Shown here: positions 1 through 6,085 of the stretch, piece by piece
How the letters are laid out: the number at the start of each line of letters is the position of its first letter
Position numbering within the stretch: the stretch's first letter is position 1
Translations under genes and position numbers: made by a program
Notes under the pieces: generated by a model
Told to the model about the DNA's origin: nothing
The model's database searches: none
Seen by the model: only the letters and a program-made list of their open reading frames with translations
From: Synergistaceae bacterium
GTDB taxonomy: Bacteria; Synergistota; Synergistia; Synergistales; Synergistaceae
Assembly (NCBI GenBank): GCA_031274115.1
Contig: JAISQP010000166.1
Coordinates: forward strand, 1 to 9,939
Length of the DNA: 9,939 bases
Reading direction: 5' to 3'

Positions 1-214
1 CCTCGCTCTGCATGAGGTTGTCGATATATTCGGCGGTGTAAAGGGTCGCTTTCACCAAAAACCTTCCGCCCATGTCGTCTTTGTACTCCTCGGACCTGCT
101 CCATCGCGCCATCGCGTTCTCATATCTGTCAGCCGCGTCGGAGCGTTCCTCAATGGACACGCAGGACGCCGCAACGAGAACAAGAAACAATATCGCAATC
201 AATACCTTTTTCAT
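1..214 (-). CDS. Putative lipoprotein of unknown function, 5' part only (cut by left window edge)
   Basis: I do not recognise this protein. The 71 codons visible begin with ATG at 214-212 and stay open to the left edge. The start is supported by a G-rich ribosome site (GGGGG at 226-222) seven bases upstream. Residues 1-18 form a lipoprotein-type signal peptide: two lysines after Met, a hydrophobic core of Ile, Leu, Phe and Val, then Ala-Ala-Ser-Cys with Cys18 as the likely lipidated residue. The mature part seen so far is charged and probably helical, rich in Glu, Asp, Arg and Ala, with Trp and several Tyr. It should be anchored in a membrane on the outer side of the cytoplasmic membrane. It lies 211 bp downstream of the amt fusion in the same direction and has its own candidate promoter, so it may be a separate transcription unit. 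A function cannot be given. Confidence 0.72.
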   Translation of the reverse strand, partial: MKKVLIAILFLVLVAASCVSIEERSDAADRYENAMARWSRSEEYKDDMGGRFLVKATLYTAEYIDNLMQSE

Positions 215-327
215 CAAAATACCCCCGCTATTTTTAAAAATCAATTTTCTACCGGTCTGCCAAAAATGTTTTTTGCTCGACGATTTCTCCAAAAATCCGC
301 CTGACCTAAGTTTATCACAATTCTCAT

Positions 328-356
328 ATTCTAGCGAGGCGCGCGATTATTTTGAA
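328..356 (-). promoter_or_regulatory. Candidate sigma-70 type promoter for the lipoprotein gene
   Basis: On the minus strand, TTCAAA (356-351) and TAGAAT (333-328) are separated by exactly 17 bases. They match the -35 and -10 consensus at 4 of 6 and 5 of 6 positions. The element lies about 115 bp upstream of the lipoprotein ATG. The leader between is AT-rich and holds a TTTTTAAAAA palindrome (231-240) and an imperfect A/T inverted repeat (259-276). I see no convincing rho-independent terminator between the amt stop and this element, so read-through from the upstream operon is also possible. Confidence 0.35.
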
Positions 357-425
357 TTTGCCCCCTGATTCGATGAGCGTAGACACGCATCCGAGGCGGA
401 CGTAACGCGGCCGGGAGTTATTTCT

Positions 426-2108
426 TCACTCGTCGACTCCCTGAAGAGCGTCGTATCCGGTTTCTCCGGTGCGGACTTTGATGACGTCCTCCACGTCATA
501 TACGAAGATCTTCCCGTCTCCGATATGCCCTGTATAAAGGACTTTTCTGGCTGTATCTATCACCAGGCTGGCTGGAACTTTCGTGACGACTATTTCTACG
601 CGTATCTTCGGCAGAAGAGTCATCTCACGCTCGATTCCGCGATAGTACTCCCTGTTCCCCTTCTGCATACCGCAACCCAGCGCCTGCGTCACAGTGACGC
701 CCGTCACTCCGATTTCGTTCATGGCTTCCTTCAACGATTCGAAACGAGTTTGACGCATCAATATTTCGACCTTCGTGATTTTTCTCACCGAACTCGGTTT
801 TTTAAGCTCCGGAATTTTATTCGAAGGATTACCCGTCTGATTTTTTCCCTCCCCTTGATAATCAATGAGCGAGTCCGCCATGGCTTCGGCATAAAGCATC
901 GCGAGACCGTGTTCAGCTGCGTCGAGGCCGTTTATTTCGTCACGCGGCGCCACGCGCAGCCCAACGTATTTATTCAGAACGAATAACACGGCCGTCATCG
1001 TGAAAGCAACCCACACGCTGACGGCGGCGGCGCCAAGGAACTGCACGCCGATCCGCGCGGCGCCGCGACCGTAGAACAAACCGTTTTCGGCTGAGAAAAC
1101 GCCTGTGAGCAATATCCCCAGAAGAGCGCATACTCCGTGCACGCTGATCGCTCCGCAAGGATCGTCTATCCTGGCCCGCGTTTCGATGAACTCTATCGCC
1201 GCGACTGAACAAAGACCGCAGCATACTCCAATAGCCGCCGCGCCGAGGGCGTTTACGGACGCGGCCCCGGACGATACGCCCACGAGCCCCGCAAGCAATC
1301 CGTTCATCGTCATAGAAATATCGGGCTTTGGATATCTGATCCAGATAAATGTCAAAGCGGCGCAGGCCGAAGCCGCAGCGGCGATATTGAGGTTGAAAAA
1401 CAGCTTCGCGAACAGCTTCGGCGCCTCATCGCCCGGCATGGCCGCGACGGCGCCCGCCGCGAATCCGAACCAGCACGCCCAAAGGATAAACGTGCCGGCG
1501 CCGCTCTGCGCCACGCTGTGCCCAGGCATGGCTTTCGGTTTGCCGTCCTCGGAGTATTTGCCGAGCCTCGGGCCGATATAACCGGCGCCGACAGCCGACG
1601 CGACCCCGGCCGTGAGATGAATGGCGCCGGCGCCGCAGAAATCCTCGAATCCAAGCTGAGAGAGCCATCCGTCCGCGGTCCAGCGTCCAACTACCGGATA
1701 CACGAACAAAGCTATGAAAAAACAGATCGCGCAATGAGCCGCAAAGCGATTTCTGCCGGACATGGCGCCCGCCGCGATGCTTCCTACGGACGCGCAGCAG
1801 GCGCCGTAGTAAATCACGAACATGTCAGACGGAACGCCGGCCGGCAGGACGGAGGCATAATCGCCGAGTGAGAACGGATCCAGCCATCCGAAAAAACCGT
1901 TCCCGCGGCCGAACATGACGCCAAAACCGAGAAACATGAACGCGAGGTATGTTATGCAAAGATTGACAAGGTTTTTTATCAGGATACTCCCCGTGTTTTT
2001 CACGTGGACAAAGCCGGATTCCAACTGAAAAAAACCCATCTGACAGCAAACGACGAGGACAGTTCCGGCGAGCAGCAACATGATATTCGCATTCACAGTC
2101 AAAGACAC
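426..2108 (-). CDS. amt: Ammonium transporter (Amt) fused to a C-terminal P-II regulatory domain
   Basis: The 560-residue protein is an Amt/Mep/Rh channel joined to a whole P-II (GlnB/GlnK) protein. The Amt part spans residues 1 to about 415: many membrane helices, Asp156 before the first pore histidine, twin pore histidines His164 (GAIHLTAG) and His324 (DDPC...VHGVC), Trp143, PRLGK at 180-184, WFGF at 213-216, and the C-terminal regulatory tail GLRV...GLDAAEHG. A polar linker of about 28 residues follows. The P-II domain (about 444-555) aligns without gaps to E. coli GlnB through residue 103. It keeps Gln482, Lys501, Lys533 and Arg546 (GlnB Gln39, Lys58, Lys90, Arg103), the residues for 2-oxoglutarate and ATP. 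T-loop Arg490 (GlnB Arg47) is present, but the uridylylated Tyr51 is Arg494. The start is GTG, with GAGGAGG seven bases upstream. It begins 23 bp after the stop of the ATPase gene, so it is probably the last gene of that operon. Amt-P-II fusions are known; the role given is inferred from the domains. Confidence 0.95.
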   Translation of the reverse strand: MSLTVNANIMLLLAGTVLVVCCQMGFFQLESGFVHVKNTGSILIKNLVNLCITYLAFMFLGFGVMFGRGNGFFGWLDPFSLGDYASVLPAGVPSDMFVIYYGACCASVGSIAAGAMSGRNRFAAHCAICFFIALFVYPVVGRWTADGWLSQLGFEDFCGAGAIHLTAGVASAVGAGYIGPRLGKYSEDGKPKAMPGHSVAQSGAGTFILWACWFGFAAGAVAAMPGDEAPKLFAKLFFNLNIAAAASACAALTFIWIRYPKPDISMTMNGLLAGLVGVSSGAASVNALGAAAIGVCCGLCSVAAIEFIETRARIDDPCGAISVHGVCALLGILLTGVFSAENGLFYGRGAARIGVQFLGAAAVSVWVAFTMTAVLFVLNKYVGLRVAPRDEINGLDAAEHGLAMLYAEAMADSLIDYQGEGKNQTGNPSNKIPELKKPSSVRKITKVEILMRQTRFESLKEAMNEIGVTGVTVTQALGCGMQKGNREYYRGIEREMTLLPKIRVEIVVTKVPASLVIDTARKVLYTGHIGDGKIFVYDVEDVIKVRTGETGYDALQGVDE

Positions 2109-2115
2109 GTAAAAA

Positions 2116-2122
2116 CCTCCTC
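2116..2122 (-). promoter_or_regulatory. Strong ribosome binding site that fixes the GTG start of amt-P-II
   Basis: GAGGAGG on the minus strand lies seven bases before GTG at 2108. No in-frame ATG sits at comparable spacing; the next Met is residue 10, inside the first membrane helix. The site lies within the 23-bp gap after the ATPase stop codon, so translation is independent although transcription is probably shared. Confidence 0.8.
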
Positions 2123-2131
2123 AGTCGTTAC

Positions 2132-3133
2132 TCAATAATAAAGCTCGTGATGAAAACACGCGACAAAGTGTCCCGGCGAAATCTCCTCCATCTGCGGAGG
2201 AGCGTCCCCGCATACCGGGTCCGCCTCCGGGCAGCGATTATGAAACACACAACCGGAGGGCGGATTCAACGGTGAAGGTATGTCGCCCTCCAGTATGATC
2301 TGTTTCTTCCTGACGTGCGGGTTCGCCTCCGGAACGGCGGAAAGAAGAGCCTTGGTGTAAGGGTGCAGAGGATTGTCATACAGCTCTTCGATAGGAGCGA
2401 GTTCGACCAGATGACCGAGGTACATCACCCCTACCCGGTCCGATATATAACGCACGACGCTCATGTTATGAGAGATGAACACGTAAGTCACGTTCATGCT
2501 CTCCTTTATTTCCACCAGCAGGTTCAGAATCTGAGACTGGATCGACACGTCCAGCGCCGAAACGGGCTCGTCGCATACAATCAGTCTGGGATTTAAGATC
2601 AACGCCCTGGCGATCCCGATCCTCTGGCGCTGACCGCCGGAGAATTCATGCGGATACCGATAATAGTGATCGGCACGCATTCCCACTTTTTCCAGGATAT
2701 CCAATACGCGCGACGCGCGCTCCTCTTTATTGCGGCACATGTTGTGTATTATCAGCGGCTCCTCCAGAGCCCGGCCGACCGTCATGCGCGGGTTCAACGA
2801 CGAGTACGGGTCCTGAAAAATCATTTGAAGCTCCCTTGTCAGAAGGCGCTTCTCCCCGGACGTCATATCCGCGATATTATTTCCGCGATAGCGGGCTTCA
2901 CCGGAGGTTATCCCGATCATTCCGGCGATACAGCGCCCGGTAGTGCTTTTACCGCAGCCGGACTCGCCGACAAGGCTGAAGGTCTCGTTCTCGTATACGG
3001 AAAATGAGACGTCGTCCACCGCCTTGACGGATTTCGGCTGAATCCTTATCCTGCTTTTCTGAACAGGAAAATATTTTTTGAGATGACGCACATCCATTAT
3101 GACTCTTTTGTCAGTCTGATTCCCTCCGGTCAA
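2132..3133 (-). CDS. Oligopeptide/dipeptide-type ABC transporter ATP-binding protein (DppF/OppF family)
   Basis: This is the second of two cytoplasmic ATPases that would power the adjacent permeases. In the 333-residue form, Walker A is GESGCGKST at 56-64, the Q-loop is FQDPYSSLNP with Gln107, the ABC signature is FSGGQRQ at 164-170, Walker B ends in Asp188-Glu189, and the H-loop His is 222. The C-terminal oligopeptide-transporter extension is present, with Cys295, Cys301, Cys308 and Cys326, a spacing seen in DppD/DppF-type ATPases that can carry a 4Fe-4S cluster. The start is uncertain. TTG at 3133 has GGGAGG 11 bases upstream (3150-3145). ATG at 3099-3097 would give a protein starting MDVRHLKKYFPV, like many relatives, but has only a weak ribosome site. 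I keep the longer form. It follows the first ATPase by 39 bp. Substrate is not shown by this gene. Confidence 0.93.
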   Translation of the reverse strand: MTGGNQTDKRVIMDVRHLKKYFPVQKSRIRIQPKSVKAVDDVSFSVYENETFSLVGESGCGKSTTGRCIAGMIGITSGEARYRGNNIADMTSGEKRLLTRELQMIFQDPYSSLNPRMTVGRALEEPLIIHNMCRNKEERASRVLDILEKVGMRADHYYRYPHEFSGGQRQRIGIARALILNPRLIVCDEPVSALDVSIQSQILNLLVEIKESMNVTYVFISHNMSVVRYISDRVGVMYLGHLVELAPIEELYDNPLHPYTKALLSAVPEANPHVRKKQIILEGDIPSPLNPPSGCVFHNRCPEADPVCGDAPPQMEEISPGHFVACFHHELYY

Positions 3134-3172
3134 GATCTCAAAAACCTCCCTGTCAGTTCCGACGTCCCGATA

Positions 3173-4156
3173 TCAAGCCGCTTGGGGCGAAAAGCAACGG
3201 ACGCCGTGACCATTGCCGAAGCTCTGGAGCCGGGGTTTCTCTTGGGCGCATCTTGCGTCGGAAACGGCGCATCGGTCGTAAAACCGGCATCCGGTTTTGA
3301 TCTCGTCCAGCGGAGGAACAGTTCCGCGTATCATGTACAGTTTCTCGTCCTTCCGCGTCCGCATGGTGGGAATCGACTTAAGGAGCCCCGCCGTATAAGG
3401 GTGCAGCGGGTTGTCGAATATTTCCTCGACGCCGCCCTCCTCGACTATGTGGCCCAGATACATGATGATCACCTTCTGGCATGTCTGAGCGACTATCCCG
3501 AGGTCGTGAGTGATAAGCATAATGCCCATGTCGAGCTGCCATTTGAGATTGACCAGCAAGCGGATGATCTGAGCCTGTATCGTAACATCCAGCGCCGTCG
3601 TGGATTCGTCGGATATCAGCAACTGCGGGCGGCAGGCCAGAGCCACGGCAATCATGGCTCTCTGCCTCATGCCGCCGCTCAGTTCATGGGGGTAAGACCT
3701 CAACCTCTCGCGAGGGGATGGGATCCCAGTCAGCCGGAGGATCTCCTCCGCCAGTTCATACGCCGCCAGTTTTTTCACGTGTTGATGAATCATCACCGCT
3801 TCCGCGATCTGATTGCCGATCGTGTAAAGGGGATTGAGCGCGGTCATGGCGTCCTGGAATATCATGGCTATCTGATTGCCCCTGACGCGTTCCATCTCCC
3901 TCTCGCTTTTTTTCATGAGGTCTTCACCGTTGAAAATCACTTCCCCGTCGTAGCGAACCAATTCCTGCTCGTCGTAAAGCCTCATGATCGACTGGGACGT
4001 GACGCTCTTTCCGCAGCCCGACTCGCCTACGATCCCCAGAATCTCGCCGCGGCCGACCGAGAACGACACTCCGTCGACCGCCGTCACCCAACCGCGCATC
4101 GATTTGAACTTCGTACTGAGTTCTTTGACTTCCAGCAGCTTTTCAGAGCGCGGCAT
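3173..4156 (-). CDS. Oligopeptide/dipeptide-type ABC transporter ATP-binding protein (DppD/OppD family)
   Basis: This is the first of the two ATPases. The 327-residue protein has Walker A GESGCGKSV at 44-52, Q-loop Gln101 in FQDAMTALNP, ABC signature LSGGMRQ at 159-165, Walker B with Asp183-Glu184, and H-loop His217. The C-terminal extension carries Cys290, Cys296, Cys303 and Cys321, matching the possible Fe-S pattern of its partner. One oddity is that the usual DEPTTALD reads DESTTALD, with Ser185 in place of proline. I start at ATG 4156-4154 because GAGGAG at 4169-4164 lies seven bases before it. A TTG five codons upstream (4171) overlaps that ribosome site and has none of its own. It lies 21 bp after the permease stop and 39 bp before the next ATPase. 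Confidence 0.94.
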   Translation of the reverse strand: MPRSEKLLEVKELSTKFKSMRGWVTAVDGVSFSVGRGEILGIVGESGCGKSVTSQSIMRLYDEQELVRYDGEVIFNGEDLMKKSEREMERVRGNQIAMIFQDAMTALNPLYTIGNQIAEAVMIHQHVKKLAAYELAEEILRLTGIPSPRERLRSYPHELSGGMRQRAMIAVALACRPQLLISDESTTALDVTIQAQIIRLLVNLKWQLDMGIMLITHDLGIVAQTCQKVIIMYLGHIVEEGGVEEIFDNPLHPYTAGLLKSIPTMRTRKDEKLYMIRGTVPPLDEIKTGCRFYDRCAVSDARCAQEKPRLQSFGNGHGVRCFSPQAA

Positions 4157-4163
4157 GACGTCT

Positions 4164-4169
4164 CTCCTC
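4164..4169 (-). promoter_or_regulatory. Ribosome binding site that decides the start of the DppD-like ATPase
   Basis: GAGGAG on the minus strand, seven bases before ATG at 4156. A longer reading frame from TTG at 4171 would place the ribosome site inside the coding region, so the shorter protein is preferred. Confidence 0.75.
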
Positions 4170-4177
4170 AAAACTTT

Positions 4178-5065
4178 CTACTTTGAAAGAGGGTCGAGGA
4201 TATCACGTATGCCGTCGCCAAGGATATTGATGCCTAGCACGGAAAACAGCATGACCGTCCCCGGACAGATCGACATCCACCACGAGTTGAAAATCACGTT
4301 CTTCGCCTCGGAGAGAATATTTCCGAGACTGGGGGCCGGCGCGGGGATTCCGACGCCAAGGAAGCTCAGCGACGACTCGACCAGAATCGCCGACGCAAAT
4401 ATAAACGTCGTCTGGACAATTACCGGAGATACGATGTTCGGGGCGATATGGACGAACACTATACGGTTCCACCTCGCCCCCTGCGCGCGGATAGCCTCGA
4501 TGTAAGTCATTTCCTTGACTGACAGCGCGCTCGCCCTGGCTATTTTCGCTATTGACGGCACGTATACTATGGTCAGGCTGACGATGACATTTACGACATT
4601 AGCCCCAAGCGCCGACATCATAGCGATTGCCATCAGCGTGGAAGGAATCGCCATCATACCCTCTAAGACGCGCATGACAACGAGGTCCACAATGGGGAAG
4701 TAAGCCGCCATGAGCCCTATGATCGTACCGAACAGGGCGGAGAGGAACGCGATGCTGAACCCGACAGCCAGCGAAGTTCGCAAGCCGTAGACGACCCGTG
4801 AAAAGAGATCTCTGCCGAAGTTATCGGTGCCGAAGATGTGATCCGGCGTCGGCGGTTTCAGCCGCTGGGCGACGTTCATGACATAAGGGCCGCCCGACGC
4901 GATTACGGGCGCCAAAACGGCCGACACAACCATGACCGCGACTATGACGAGGCCGGCGACGGCAAAACGGTGGCTCAGAAAGTTCCGCAGCAGAAGAAGC
5001 CGATATTCCCTTATTCCTTCCTTGCTCAGCGACGTTTTCTTGATATCCTCTGCACAAAGTTCCAT
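4178..5065 (-). CDS. Oligopeptide/dipeptide-type ABC transporter permease (DppC/OppC family)
   Basis: This inner-membrane permease of 295 residues is of usual DppC length. It has an N-terminal cytoplasmic stretch followed by a first membrane helix at about 34-55. The family motif FGTDNFGRD...SRVVYGLRTSL sits at 78-99, and further helices follow to the C-terminus. The cytoplasmic EAA coupling loop, which docks on the ATPases, reads EMTYIEAIRAQGA and continues to about 210. The family's short motif GLGV/FLGVGIPAP appears near 235-243. The start ATG (5065-5063) is preceded by GAGGTGA at 5079-5073, a strong match to the anti-Shine-Dalgarno end, seven bases away. It follows the DppB-like gene by 17 bp and would form a heterodimer with that permease. 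The transported substrate cannot be read from this protein. Confidence 0.95.
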   Translation of the reverse strand: MELCAEDIKKTSLSKEGIREYRLLLLRNFLSHRFAVAGLVIVAVMVVSAVLAPVIASGGPYVMNVAQRLKPPTPDHIFGTDNFGRDLFSRVVYGLRTSLAVGFSIAFLSALFGTIIGLMAAYFPIVDLVVMRVLEGMMAIPSTLMAIAMMSALGANVVNVIVSLTIVYVPSIAKIARASALSVKEMTYIEAIRAQGARWNRIVFVHIAPNIVSPVIVQTTFIFASAILVESSLSFLGVGIPAPAPSLGNILSEAKNVIFNSWWMSICPGTVMLFSVLGINILGDGIRDILDPLSK

Positions 5066-5082
5066 TCATTGCTCACCTCTCT

Positions 5083-6042
5083 TCACGCGGCGCGTTCCGC
5101 CACGCGTATCCTGGGGTCTATTACCCCGTACAGAAAGTCCACGAGCAGATTGATGATTATCCAGACAACACTGACCGTAAGGACCACTCCCTGAATTACC
5201 GGATAATCTCTGCGGGTTATCGATGTGACTATGAGCTGTCCCACGCCCGGAATGTTGAACATGGATTCGATAATCGCGGTTCCGGCCAGAAGCCCTCCAA
5301 ATGACTGCCCAATGGCCGTCAAAACCGGAATGAACGAGTTTCTCAACGCATGCTTGAACAGTATGACACGCTCCGCAACGCCCTTGGCCTTTGCTGTTTT
5401 GATGTAATCTGTTTTCAGCGCTTCAATCATGGAAGACCTCGTCATCCGCGTGATGAGTCCCGCGTGAGACAGACCGAGCGCCAGAACCGGCATAATTGAA
5501 TATCGCAGCCACACCGCCAGCCCGTGCTCCGATATTGTCCTGAACCCTGTGACTGGAAGCCACTTCAACGTCACTCCGAAAAACAGCATCATGACGAGGC
5601 TCAACAAAAACGACGGGACGGACATTCCCAAAATGGCGGTCACGCTGAGCGCGCAGTCCAATCGCCTTCCCTTGTGTCTCGCCGCCAGCACGCCCATGGG
5701 GATCGCGAGCAGTATCGCTACAACCTGAGAGACGGACGCGAGGACAAGCGACGGCGACAACCTCTCCGAAATATTCTGCGTGACGGAGTTTTTGTTGAAG
5801 TACGAAACTCCGAGATCGCCTCTGACCGCCCTGGATATCCAGTCGATATACTGCATGACAAGCGGCTTATCGAGGCCGAGGCTCTCTCTCAACGCGCTCA
5901 ACTGTTCGGGGGAGGCTGTCTCGCCCAGAATGATTACCGCGGGGTCGCCCTCCGCCATGTGCGCGATGATGAAAATGACAACTGATAAAACAAACAGAGT
6001 TACAAACGATGTAACTAAACGTTTTATCATATATTTCGTCAT
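5083..6042 (-). CDS. Oligopeptide/dipeptide-type ABC transporter permease (DppB/OppB family)
   Basis: This 319-residue inner-membrane permease has the DppB layout. A first membrane helix lies at about 10-28, followed by a periplasmic region carrying the family's LRESLGLDKPLVMQYIDW segment (51-68) and GDLGVSY (75-81). Further helices run from about 98 to the C-terminus, ending in the family signature IDPRIR (308-313). The EAA coupling loop is at 207-221 (EALKTDYIKTAKAKG). The start ATG (6042-6040) has AAAGGAGG at 6058-6051, eight bases upstream. The gene follows the binding protein by 43 bp and precedes the DppC-like partner by 17 bp, the standard A-B-C-D-F order of this transporter class. Confidence 0.95.
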   Translation of the reverse strand: MTKYMIKRLVTSFVTLFVLSVVIFIIAHMAEGDPAVIILGETASPEQLSALRESLGLDKPLVMQYIDWISRAVRGDLGVSYFNKNSVTQNISERLSPSLVLASVSQVVAILLAIPMGVLAARHKGRRLDCALSVTAILGMSVPSFLLSLVMMLFFGVTLKWLPVTGFRTISEHGLAVWLRYSIMPVLALGLSHAGLITRMTRSSMIEALKTDYIKTAKAKGVAERVILFKHALRNSFIPVLTAIGQSFGGLLAGTAIIESMFNIPGVGQLIVTSITRRDYPVIQGVVLTVSVVWIIINLLVDFLYGVIDPRIRVAERAA

Positions 6043-6085
6043 ATTACGCCCCTCCTTTCGTTTCCCGCGATTTACCCGAAGGACG

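Noticed and set aside
72..368. A 98-codon plus-strand open frame at the left end
   Set aside because: It overlaps the signal-peptide-bearing lipoprotein gene in antisense and then crosses an AT-rich leader. No ribosome site was seen.
357..425. A possible rho-independent terminator after the amt-P-II gene
   Set aside because: A short GCGT-GTCT-ACGC stem is present (about 382-393) but is only four pairs long and is followed by a G-rich stretch, not a T run.
4157..4171. TTG start at 4171 for the DppD-like ATPase
   Set aside because: It overlaps the GAGGAG ribosome site of the ATG at 4156 and has none of its own.
3083..4186. A 367-codon open frame on the plus strand opposite the DppD-like ATPase gene
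   Set aside because: The minus strand has all ABC ATPase motifs in order and a good ribosome site. The plus-strand translation has no recognisable motif and is rich in His and Arg, as expected for an antisense shadow of a GC-rich gene.
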